A DNA stretch of 14,716 nt, taken from contig JACPFZ010000004.1 in assembly GCA_016182725.1 (NCBI GenBank), positions 1-14,716 of the forward strand, read 5' to 3'. Under the pieces are notes generated by a model. The model was not told where the DNA came from, searched no databases, and saw only the letters and a list, made by a program, of their open reading frames with translations. Shown here piece after piece: positions 6,166 to 11,956 of the stretch (the first letter of the stretch is position 1; each line of letters begins with the position of its first letter). This DNA comes from Candidatus Gottesmanbacteria bacterium. GTDB taxonomy: Bacteria; Patescibacteriota; Microgenomatia; UBA10105; UBA927. A program made the position numbers and the translations under genes.

Positions 6166-7129
6166 CCAGAACGTCGTCTATGAGGGACCTCAGGCTAAAA
6201 TTGCGTCTCTTACCGGTAGTCCTCTTTGGGGCAAATCGGTGCAGGATGTCATTGAGGCTTGGGTGTCGCAAGGGTGGATACACAAGGGAAGTGCTCGGCC
6301 GATGACGCCCTACGGATTAGGGCCACTGGTAGTTCACTTCATCGCACAAGACGGAAGGGGCATCATTTGGATTCCGTCCTACGGCGGCGAGGCAGGCAGT
6401 GACTTTCTGTATGACCAGACTCTGACAAGAGTCTTTTGGGTCTTATGGAAGGCAGGCGTTAAGGTTTTGTTAGTTGGTGGTACAAGCGGTGTCGCCGAAT
6501 GGCGAAAAGGCGAAGATATCATTCGCCCCGGCGACATAGTGCTGCCAACTGACTTTCGTACGTCGCCTGACCACCGTGGTCTGCCAGGTACGGAGTTTGC
6601 GACGGTATGGCCCAAGTACGACTTGACGTTAGAGGACCCGTTCTGCACCGAGCTGGCAGCGCACTTGGAAGCAGAAGCGAGAAGGTACGTCGGGGGTTTG
6701 ATCGGCAGGGTCCATACGCCGCGTGATGTACGGGTAGCGCTCGTCGTTCCCGACGGGATCACCTACGAGACCAACTTTGACATTGAGATGTGGCAGGCGA
6801 TCTGCGCCACCATCTCTCAGATGAAGCCAGATAAGCCACCGCGCGTGACCTTGCACGGGGATTGCATCAATCCTGTGTTGGCGCGACTTTTAGGGATTCA
6901 TGTTGTCTACTACCACATGGTAGCCAACTGGGCGCAGGGAGCCTCGGATGTTGGTATCGTGGATACGCTCTATCCTCTCTATCTGGGTAACTTTACGAAA
7001 GTCGCTCTAGAGATGGAATGGAATCTCCTTAGCACTTTGCCGTTACCCGATGGTGAGTCGTGTGCGTGTATCAAGAGCCTCCATGTCGCGCCGGAAGTCT
7101 TCTCCGCTGCAATGACTCAGGGAGAATAA
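6155..7129 (+). CDS. Divergent MTAP/PNP-family phosphorylase homologue (first of a pair)
   Basis: A 324-aa protein of the trimeric purine nucleoside/methylthioadenosine phosphorylase fold. The layout matches: KIASLTGSPLW (15-25) in place of the phosphate-binding 'IGIIGGSG', TPYG (51-54), QDGRG (65-69) where MTAP has RHGRGH, VGGTSGVAEWRKGEDIIRPG (107-126) for the 'NAVGSL...PGD' turn, DPFCTEL (161-167), YETNFDIEMW (204-213) for the 'FET' base-site strand, and CINPVLARLLGI (237-248) for the 'GMT..PE..LARE' helix. The Arg-His pair and the Met-Thr/Glu motif are lost, so catalysis as in MTAP is doubtful; it may be a structural partner of the next gene product. The start is GTG 6155, with GGAGG 10 nt before, overlapping the permease gene by 11 nt. 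Confidence 0.65.
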   Translation: MDSNQNVVYEGPQAKIASLTGSPLWGKSVQDVIEAWVSQGWIHKGSARPMTPYGLGPLVVHFIAQDGRGIIWIPSYGGEAGSDFLYDQTLTRVFWVLWKAGVKVLLVGGTSGVAEWRKGEDIIRPGDIVLPTDFRTSPDHRGLPGTEFATVWPKYDLTLEDPFCTELAAHLEAEARRYVGGLIGRVHTPRDVRVALVVPDGITYETNFDIEMWQAICATISQMKPDKPPRVTLHGDCINPVLARLLGIHVVYYHMVANWAQGASDVGIVDTLYPLYLGNFTKVALEMEWNLLSTLPLPDGESCACIKSLHVAPEVFSAAMTQGE

Positions 7130-7130
7130 G

Positions 7131-8045
7131 ATGACCAACCAAATTCCTGAGGCACGAATCGGGTCCATTGGTGGATCGAACCGTTGGGGTCAACCGTTTC
7201 CTGGTGTCCTTGGGCGTGACGATATTCGTGTTATCGAGCGGTATTCCGCTATCGATACGCCTTTTGGACAGGTTGGTCCTTTTAAACTCATCGAAGTCTG
7301 CGGTGAGTCGGTTCTACACGTCAGGATGCACGGCATGTATCTGGAGGACCGTGTAGTACCACCCTGGGTAGCAGCTAAAGGAGTAGCGTGGGTCTTCCAA
7401 CAAGCGGGCGCGCGTTACGTGTTCGGTGATGGCTCTGTCGGCGGGATTCAGGATTTTCAAGGAAATCCACTGGAACCGTGGAGCGCTGTTGTGATGAGTG
7501 ATTATAAGCGCTCGGGAATGTTGATCCCGAATAGCATTCCTCCGGCAGGAATCTCCAGGACAAATAAGGCTTTTTATCACCGGATGGCTGCGCCTTTCTG
7601 CTCTTGTCTTCGGCAAAAACTGGTCGAAGCTGCTCGCCAGCAACCAGAGTTCCGTGTGGTACAGGACGGAGGCATCTACCTCTGTACGGGATGGGGCGAG
7701 TTTGAGTCGGTGTTTGAGATCGATAAGGCGCGTGAGGAAGGATGCACTATCGTAGGACAAACTATTGCATATGAAGCCATTGCATTGCGGGAAATTGCAG
7801 CAGATGGCGGCGAACCAATCCATTTTGCTGCAATGTGTGTAGTGAGTAATAACGCAGAAAATGGCGGTGTGTGGATCGGCGATAGTCCTGATGCAATGCG
7901 CAAGTTCTATGAGCAATGTCCTCTTCCTACTTCGCGGGCGGTCATCGGTGCGATTGACTCCTTAATCCGGGAAGGAATTGATGGCTGTCTGTGTGGGAAC
8001 TTTGCCATCACGGGTTTTGGAATCTTTCCGCATGAAGATGCGTAA
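7131..8045 (+). CDS. MTAP/PNP-family nucleoside phosphorylase homologue (second of a pair)
   Basis: A 304-aa protein of the same fold as its upstream neighbour and closer to the family pattern: IGSIGGSNRWG (10-20) for phosphate binding, DTPFG (42-46), VRMHG (64-68) for the RHG motif, GDGSVGGI (99-106), AAPFCSCLRQKLVEAA (153-168), GWGEFESVFEI (187-197), IVGQTIAYEAIALREIA (207-223) for the 'VGMT..PE..LARE' helix, and VVSNNAEN (237-244) where PNP has its base-contacting Asn and MTAP an Asp. Known members split purine nucleosides or methylthioadenosine with phosphate; the substituted motifs leave the substrate open. GGAGA lies 5 nt before ATG 7131, 1 nt after the previous stop, so the pair is co-translated. 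It may form a mixed complex with the upstream product. Confidence 0.7.
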   Translation: MTNQIPEARIGSIGGSNRWGQPFPGVLGRDDIRVIERYSAIDTPFGQVGPFKLIEVCGESVLHVRMHGMYLEDRVVPPWVAAKGVAWVFQQAGARYVFGDGSVGGIQDFQGNPLEPWSAVVMSDYKRSGMLIPNSIPPAGISRTNKAFYHRMAAPFCSCLRQKLVEAARQQPEFRVVQDGGIYLCTGWGEFESVFEIDKAREEGCTIVGQTIAYEAIALREIAADGGEPIHFAAMCVVSNNAENGGVWIGDSPDAMRKFYEQCPLPTSRAVIGAIDSLIREGIDGCLCGNFAITGFGIFPHEDA

Positions 8046-8048
8046 CTA

Positions 8049-8066
8049 GCTTTCACTAGCAAGGTG
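8049..8066 (-). repeat. Right inverted repeat of the operon block
   Basis: Read on the - strand this is CACCTTGCTAGTGAAAGC, matching 3531-3550 with 17 identical bases and a 2-nt length difference. It begins 3 nt after the last stop codon of the operon. Confidence 0.55.
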
Positions 8067-8070
8067 TTTC

Positions 8071-8126
8071 GTGGGGGCCGAGATGGCAAGTGTTGCATCA
8101 TTGCAGCATCCATTTTCGGCCTCCAC
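8071..8126 (+). terminator. Long imperfect hairpin after the operon, probable terminator
   Basis: GTGGGGGCCGAGA pairs with the segment ending TCGGCCTCCAC (8071-8083 with 8114-8126, including two G-U pairs). An ATGG/CCAT step and an inner TGTTGCA/TGCAGCA stem capped by TCAT follow. Wobble pairs again suit the + strand RNA. The T-run after it is weak (CCCTTTATT). It separates the operon from the pyrG promoter. Confidence 0.5.
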
Positions 8127-8140
8127 AGACATTCCCTTTA

Positions 8141-8169
8141 TTGACGAAAACATAAATTTTTGGTATCGT
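8141..8169 (+). promoter_or_regulatory. pyrG promoter, predicted leaderless
   Basis: TTGACG (8141-8146), a 17-nt spacer and TATCGT (8164-8169) form a standard promoter whose -10 box ends 5 nt before ATG 8175. Transcription should start on the initiation codon; no Shine-Dalgarno is present. Confidence 0.65.
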
Positions 8170-8174
8170 AGGTT

Positions 8175-9853
8175 ATGCCCACGAAATTTATTTTTGTGTC
8201 TGGTTGTGTAATTTCAGGTCTTGGGAAAGGCGTCACCACTGCCTCCATAGCACTTCTTTTGCAAAACCGAGGATACCGAGTAACTCCCGTTAAATGTGAA
8301 AACTACCTCAATATCGATGCCGGTCTTATCAACCCCATTGAACACGGTGATCCCTATCTGTGCGAAGACGGGACGGAGGCAGACATGGACATGGGCACGT
8401 ATGAAAAGTTTACATGGGCACGTATGAAAAGTTTTTGTGTAAAAACATGTATCGCTATAACTTCATTACCATGGGCCAAATTTATAAAACCGTCATTGAC
8501 CGCGAGCGCAATTTTGAATATGAAGGCGAAGACGTGGAAGCAATTCCCCATGTGACCGATGAAATTATCAAGCGCATGAAAGAGGCAGGTGAAAAGGAAA
8601 AGGCCGATGTCGTCGTCGTTGAACTGGGGGGAACGGCAGGGGAATACCAAAATATACTCTACTATGAAGCCTCCCGCATCCTTTCGTTGGACCGCAAAAA
8701 CTGTGTCGTCCACGTGCACGTCAGTTACTTGCCGGTACCGCTTCACCTTGGTGAACCAAAAACAAAGCCGACGCAGCTTTCGGTGCGGACTTTAAACTCC
8801 ATGGGTATTCAACCGGATTTCATTGTAGCCCGCTCGGAAAAGCCCATGGATGAGAGGAGACGTAAACGCTTTGCGCTGTTTTGCAATGTGGACTCAGAAC
8901 ACGTCATTGACAGCATTGATTTGGAAAACCCCTATGAAACGCCTCTGTACCTTGAGAAACAAAAGATCAGTGAAAAGATTTTGGAGCTTTTGGAAGTTCC
9001 CGCGAGAAAACTTGATATGCGCCCCTGGGAGCACATGATTGCCAAAAGCAAAGCCAAGAAGGAACACCAGATAACGATTGCGATTGTAGGCAAGTACTTT
9101 GCAACTGGTGAATATCAACTGCGTGATAGCTATGCGGCTCTTATGGATGCCATTGATCATGCCAGTTGGGAGAGAGGAGTGGGAACCACAGTGAGATGGG
9201 TGCAAGCAGAAAGACTCGAAAAAGGAAATCTCACGGATCTTGAAGGGGTTGACGGGATTATTGTTCCCATTGGCTGGGGGCCGCGGGGGGTAGAGGGTAA
9301 AATTGCCGCAATCACCTATGCGCGGGTCAATAAGATTCCGTATCTTGGGCTTTGTTATGGCATGCAGCTAGCGGTCGTTGAGTACGCGCGACACGTTTTA
9401 GGCCTGAAAGGTGCCCATACACTAGAATGTGATAGCGATACGGCCCATCCGGTTATCCACATGGTGTCGGGTCAGCAAGAGTTACTGAAGCGTCGTGCCT
9501 ATGGCGGCACCATGAGACTCGGGAGATGGGAATGCCGCGTCAAACGCGGTTCTATGGCGGACGAAAGCTATGTTGGGTATCATGGGTATGATGATGAAAA
9601 GGAAAAGATTGTTGGGGAGCGCCATAGGCACAGATACGAATTTAACGATAGCTATGCGAAACAGTTTGAAGAGGCTGGCATGGTTCTTGCCGGCAGATCA
9701 GTGGTGGAAAATCTTGTAGAGATTATTGAGCTTCCGAAATCTGTCCATCCGTTTTTTATGGGGACGCAGTATCATCCGGAATATCGCAGTCGTCCACTTC
9801 GTCCCCACCCAATCTTTTTAAGTTACATCGCGGCTTGTACCAAGGCCAAATAG
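8175..9853 (+). CDS. pyrG: CTP synthase, frame broken by a 23-bp tandem duplication
   Basis: PyrG aminates UTP to CTP with glutamine. The first frame gives 79 good residues with the P-loop region GLGKGVTTASIALLL (15-29) and CEDGTEADMDMGTYEKF. A 23-bp direct duplication (8389-8411 and 8412-8434) then shifts the frame, and frame 1 stops at 8555. Removing one copy restores YEKF-LCKNMYRYNF and a 551-aa protein, close to the usual 530-550. The rest is well kept: GEPKTKPTQLSVRTLNSMGI and RSEKP in the synthase part, and LGLCYGMQLAVVEYAR (nucleophile Cys) and GTQYHPEYRSRP (His and Glu) in the class I glutaminase domain. The oxyanion segment PIGWGPRGVEGK and the N-terminal SGCVISGLGKG differ from the textbook PGGFG and GGVVSSLGKG. 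As written, no full enzyme can be made; either a mutation or an assembly error. Confidence 0.85.
8389..8434 (+). repeat. 23-bp exact tandem duplication in pyrG
   Basis: Two adjoining identical 23-bp units (8389-8411, 8412-8434) each start with ACATGGGCACGTATG and end with AAAAGTTT. Because 23 is not a multiple of three, the reading frame is shifted; with one unit the conserved MGTYEKFLCKNMYR is read through. Confidence 0.95.
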
Positions 9854-9854
9854 C

Positions 9855-9863
9855 TGGTAAAAT
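9855..9863 (+). promoter_or_regulatory. Extended -10 promoter of rplS-yraN
   Basis: TGG-TAAAAT is a complete extended -10 box overlapping the region just after the pyrG stop, 9 nt before ATG 9873, which leaves a leader of about 2-3 nt. Confidence 0.5.
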
Positions 9864-9872
9864 AAGGCTCAT

Positions 9873-10262
9873 ATGTCAAATAGAGCTCATTGGTCTACTG
9901 TCGAATTTCACGTTGGGGATACCGTGCGCGTGCACTATAAACTCATTGAAAAGGAAAAAATTGCCGGTAAAACGAAACGGGAAGTGAAAGTTGAGGTTCG
10001 GGAGCGTACCCAAGTGTTTGAAGGAATCGTAATAGCGATCCGCGGAGGGAGCGAAAATACCATGTTTACGGTGCGAAGAATAGCTGCCGGCGGCATTGGG
10101 GTCGAGCGTATTTTCCCCATCATTTCTCCCTGGATTAAGAAAGTAGAAGTAGTGAAGCCCGGAGACGTGCGTCGAGCAAAACTGTATTACCTCCGGGCAA
10201 AACAAGGAAAGCAAGCAACTCGCATTGATGAAGCAGTCACTGCGCCTTCAGCTACTAGGTAA
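9873..10262 (+). CDS. rplS: 50S ribosomal protein bL19
   Basis: The large-subunit protein at the interface with the 30S subunit, 129 aa. The SH3-like core is clear: FHVGDTVRVHYKLIE (12-26), ERTQVFEGIVIAIRGG (44-59), TMFTVRRIAAGGIGVERIFP (63-82), SPWIKKVEV and the C-terminal DVRRAKLYYLRAKQGK. Compared with many bL19 proteins it has a few extra residues in the KEKIAGKTKREVKVEV stretch between strands and a short unrelated tail (EAVTAPSATR). That tail is encoded where yraN already begins, the two genes overlapping by 35 nt. It starts at ATG 9873, closely after an extended -10 box; an AAGG 5 nt upstream is at best a weak Shine-Dalgarno. Confidence 0.95.
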   Translation: MSNRAHWSTVEFHVGDTVRVHYKLIEKEKIAGKTKREVKVEVRERTQVFEGIVIAIRGGSENTMFTVRRIAAGGIGVERIFPIISPWIKKVEVVKPGDVRRAKLYYLRAKQGKQATRIDEAVTAPSATR

Positions 10263-10599
10263 AAAGGGAGAGCAATTAGCCGCAGAATATCTCGTCAGTC
10301 ACGGCTTTCGTATTATTGATCGCAATTTCAAAGCCCGCTACGGAGAACTGGATATTATCGCTATACAAGGGACGGTCCTAGTTTTTATTGAAGTGAAGAC
10401 CCGCGTTGGCCGCGAATTTGGTCTACCTGAGGAAGCGGTGACTCCGAGAAAGCTTGCCGAGGTGGTCAAAACCGCCCAGTATTACAAACTCCTCCATCCG
10501 AACCTTCCGGAAAGCTTGCGAATTGACGTTATTGGCATCGAGCTTTTCTCCGATGAAACTATCAAATACTTCCATCACATCAAAAACGTGACGGGATAA
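10228..10599 (+). CDS. yraN: YraN/UPF0102 family nuclease-fold protein
   Basis: A 123-aa member of the UPF0102 family, which has the restriction-endonuclease-like fold related to Holliday junction resolvases; the cellular role is not firmly known. Family marks are LLGKKGEQLAAEYLVSHGF (9-27), NFKARYGELDIIA (33-45) and VLVFIEVKTR (50-59), so the Glu, Asp and Glu-x-Lys residues expected to bind metal are all present, followed by PEEAVTPRKLAEVVKTAQYY. I choose ATG 10228; a TTG at 10225 in frame would add one residue. It overlaps the end of rplS and is presumably translationally coupled to it. The rplS-yraN adjacency is common in bacteria. Confidence 0.88.
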   Translation: MKQSLRLQLLGKKGEQLAAEYLVSHGFRIIDRNFKARYGELDIIAIQGTVLVFIEVKTRVGREFGLPEEAVTPRKLAEVVKTAQYYKLLHPNLPESLRIDVIGIELFSDETIKYFHHIKNVTG

Positions 10600-10609
10600 A
10601 AAGGAGTTA

Positions 10610-10768
10610 TTACGAGGGCGGTGTTTCGTCTGGCGGATTTCGCGTGGTGATTTTGAGGTTGAGGCCTTTCTTAAAAACAAAGAGAAAAATTACTGCCAGT
10701 ACGCCAACAACTGCCGCAATGAGCACACCGACTAAAGCAAAAAGCGCTAAAAGGCTTATCGATATCAT
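10610..10768 (-). CDS. Small single-pass membrane protein, 52 aa, unknown function
   Basis: I do not recognise a family. Read on the - strand from ATG (10768-10766) to TAA (10612-10610), the product is MISISLLALF at its start, a continuous hydrophobic stretch through about residue 32, then the positive pair KK and a polar tail ending TTRNPPDETPPS. This is a plausible N-out or N-in single-span protein with a short hydrophilic end. It fills an otherwise empty gap, converges on yraN with 10 nt between the stops, and lies 69 nt after tRNA-Lys in the same direction. No Shine-Dalgarno is seen; an exact 11-bp tandem repeat containing TATGCG lies just upstream. Confidence 0.5.
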   Translation of the reverse strand: MISISLLALFALVGVLIAAVVGVLAVIFLFVFKKGLNLKITTRNPPDETPPS

Positions 10769-10776
10769 AGATATTT

Positions 10777-10798
10777 TCGCATACACCTCGCATACACC
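10777..10798 (-). repeat. Exact 11-bp tandem repeat upstream of the small membrane protein
   Basis: TCGCATACACC occurs twice in direct succession (10777-10787, 10788-10798). On the - strand it reads GGTGTATGCGA twice, and each copy carries a weak -10-like TATGCG; the nearer one lies 9 nt before the ATG. A 5-bp hairpin CACCC-GAA-GGGTG (10795-10807) abuts it. A promoter or an operator is possible. Confidence 0.6.
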
Positions 10799-10837
10799 CG
10801 AAGGGTGAAACTATATCTGCACCTCTTCTTTTCGATG

Positions 10838-10909
10838 TGAGTCGGCTGGGATTCGGACCCAGAACCAATAGCTTAAAAGGCTACTGCTCTACCGTTGAGC
10901 TACCGACCC
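10838..10909 (-). tRNA. tRNA-Lys (anticodon UUU)
   Basis: A full cloverleaf on the - strand. Acceptor stem is GGGTCGG/CCGACTC with one G-U pair, D-arm GCTC-AACGGTA-GAGC, anticodon arm GTAGC-CTTTTAA-GCTAT with TTT at 34-36, a 5-nt variable loop, T-arm CTGGG-TCCGAAT-CCCAG and discriminator A. The 72-nt length is short because of a 7-nt D-loop. CCA is not encoded. The T-loop has C where nearly all tRNAs have U55. Confidence 0.93.
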
Positions 10910-11141
10910 ATTCATGGGACGGAAACAAGTTTCCTTCCCAACGATCCTTCCATAATGTGTCGCGAGCTATTCAGTTCATATAGTCACGCTCGCGATTATT
11001 TTAAATTGCCTTGACAATGTCTTTGGCCTTTCCGTCACGACAATTTTAACCAGCCTCAATCTTTCCCAACGATTTCCTTTAACAGCCTTGATTATAGCAA
11101 ATTTGGGTGGTTTCTTGTACTCCTAAAGAGGCGCATGGACA
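10910..11141. other. Intergenic stretch with dyads and a spaced direct repeat
   Basis: No convincing gene. It holds a dyad beside tRNA-Lys (GGGA-C-GGAAAC/GTTTCC-T-TCCC, 10916-10939), an 8-bp inverted repeat TCGCGAGC/GCTCGCGA with a 20-nt loop (10960-10967, 10988-10995), the direct repeat TTCCCAACGAT (10935-10945 and 11063-11073), and on the - strand a perfect extended -10 box TGC-TATAAT (11099-11091) that could start a tRNA precursor or an RNA of unknown kind. Confidence 0.5.
11091..11099 (-). promoter_or_regulatory. Extended -10 promoter upstream of tRNA-Lys
   Basis: TGC-TATAAT on the - strand, identical to the box before tRNA-Glu at 13141-13149. The predicted start near 11084 would leave about 175 nt before tRNA-Lys. 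Confidence 0.5.
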
Positions 11142-11885
11142 TTAACCGCGGCCTTTTTTCAACTGGTCAAAATGGAGAATCGGGGCAAAAAGGTCATCTT
11201 CCGGTTCAATTTGCAGTGTAGAGATTTCTTCTTTTGTTGGCGGACGATGAAGAAAAGTTATGTTGGGTACTTTGTTTAAGACCGCAAGCGGTGTTTGTTC
11301 ATTACCTTCCCCCATAGCAAGGACTGCGGTGGTGGCTAGACAATCGAGAATGGAAAGTTTCGTATACACAAACGGCCTGTCGAAGATATCCGGTTTGTCA
11401 CGGTAATCGCGAAGCGGTACAAATCCGCACCACGCAATACCTACGCCGCGTGTTCCCCACCGAAGCGGCACCACTACGCTATCAGTTATGAGTACTGCAA
11501 GATTTTGGATACCGTGGACTTTTTTAAGATGTCCCCAAATATTTTCGGCAGATTGAAACGCGTTTTTAGGCCACATGACAAAGTAGCCGTTGCCGTTTGA
11601 CTCATCAATTCCCGCAGCGCTTACTAGAATATTTCTTGTTACCGATAACGAGGCGTCGTATTTCGAAACACCGGGTTCAATATACCATTGTGCCTCTTTT
11701 TCTATTAAATCAATTTTTTTCACCGTGCCGTCATTTTTTACCACGCGTCCTTCACAGATGCTCACAATCTTGGAAGTCACCGCCACCACGCTTTTTTCCG
11801 AAAGTTTTGGGAGGTTTTGGTCGAGGATGGCAAAAAGGTCATCACCGATGACGATTTTTGGCGTTTTGTATGCACGAATCTCCAT
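11142..11885 (-). CDS. CofE-like F420-0:gamma-glutamyl ligase family protein
   Basis: A 247-aa protein with the CofE fold. Visible are SVVAVTSKIVSICEGRVV (32-49), the metal- and nucleotide-site region GIDESNGNG (92-100), and VLITDSVVVPLRWGTRGVGI (131-150) followed by CGFVPLRDYR (153-162). True CofE adds glutamates to coenzyme F420-0 using GTP. No other F420 gene is in the window, and Patescibacteria are not known for making F420, so the acceptor here may be different: an amide-bond-forming ligase of unknown substrate. The start ATG 11885 follows a TATACT box by 6 nt, so the mRNA is probably leaderless. It is divergent from the glycosyltransferase gene, with 71 bp between the starts. Confidence 0.75.
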   Translation of the reverse strand: MEIRAYKTPKIVIGDDLFAILDQNLPKLSEKSVVAVTSKIVSICEGRVVKNDGTVKKIDLIEKEAQWYIEPGVSKYDASLSVTRNILVSAAGIDESNGNGYFVMWPKNAFQSAENIWGHLKKVHGIQNLAVLITDSVVVPLRWGTRGVGIAWCGFVPLRDYRDKPDIFDRPFVYTKLSILDCLATTAVLAMGEGNEQTPLAVLNKVPNITFLHRPPTKEEISTLQIEPEDDLFAPILHFDQLKKGRG

Positions 11886-11891
11886 GAGTGA

Positions 11892-11897
11892 AGTATA
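11892..11897 (-). promoter_or_regulatory. -10 box of the CofE-like gene, leaderless
   Basis: TATACT on the - strand ends 6 nt before the ATG, the same spacing as before the PRTase gene at 2745. No clear -35 is seen at the usual distance. Confidence 0.5.
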
Positions 11898-11941
11898 CTA
11901 TGTTGAGGATTTTTTGACGAGTTTCGGAGCGTACTTGGGTG

Positions 11942-11947
11942 TATACT
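11942..11947 (+). promoter_or_regulatory. -10 box of the glycosyltransferase gene
   Basis: TATACT lies 9 nt before GTG 11957, leaving about 2-3 nt of leader. TTGACG at 11914-11919 is 22 nt away, too far for a standard -35. Confidence 0.4.
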
Positions 11948-11956
11948 TGGGATGAC

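Larger units (their letters stand above)
3531..8066. mobile_element. Putative inserted element carrying ABC importer and two phosphorylase homologues
   Basis: The block is framed by an imperfect inverted repeat: CACCTTGACATAGTGAAAGC at 3531-3550 and its near complement at 8049-8066, which reads CACCTTGCTAGTGAAAGC on the - strand (7 + 10 identical bases around a 2-nt length difference). Inside, all five genes point the same way, use strong Shine-Dalgarno sequences and are by eye more GC-rich than the genes on both sides. The block splits a pyrimidine neighbourhood (pyrF, pyrE, PRTase versus pyrG). No transposase or recombinase lies within, and I found no target duplication, so the mechanism is unknown and the repeats could instead be regulatory. 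Confidence 0.4.

Noticed and set aside
3466..8146. TTGACG at 3466-3471 and 8141-8146 as a target-site duplication of the inserted block
   Set aside because: The right copy is the -35 box of pyrG and neither adjoins the inverted repeats; six bases are easily matched by chance.
8414..9853. Downstream pyrG fragment as a separate gene starting at ATG 8414
   Set aside because: The ATG lies in the second copy of the duplication, has no RBS or promoter, and the product would lack the CTP synthase P-loop.
11939..11956. GTG 11939 as the glycosyltransferase start
   Set aside because: It would place the TATACT box inside the gene and add MYTWDD before a natural KKILILFF membrane start.
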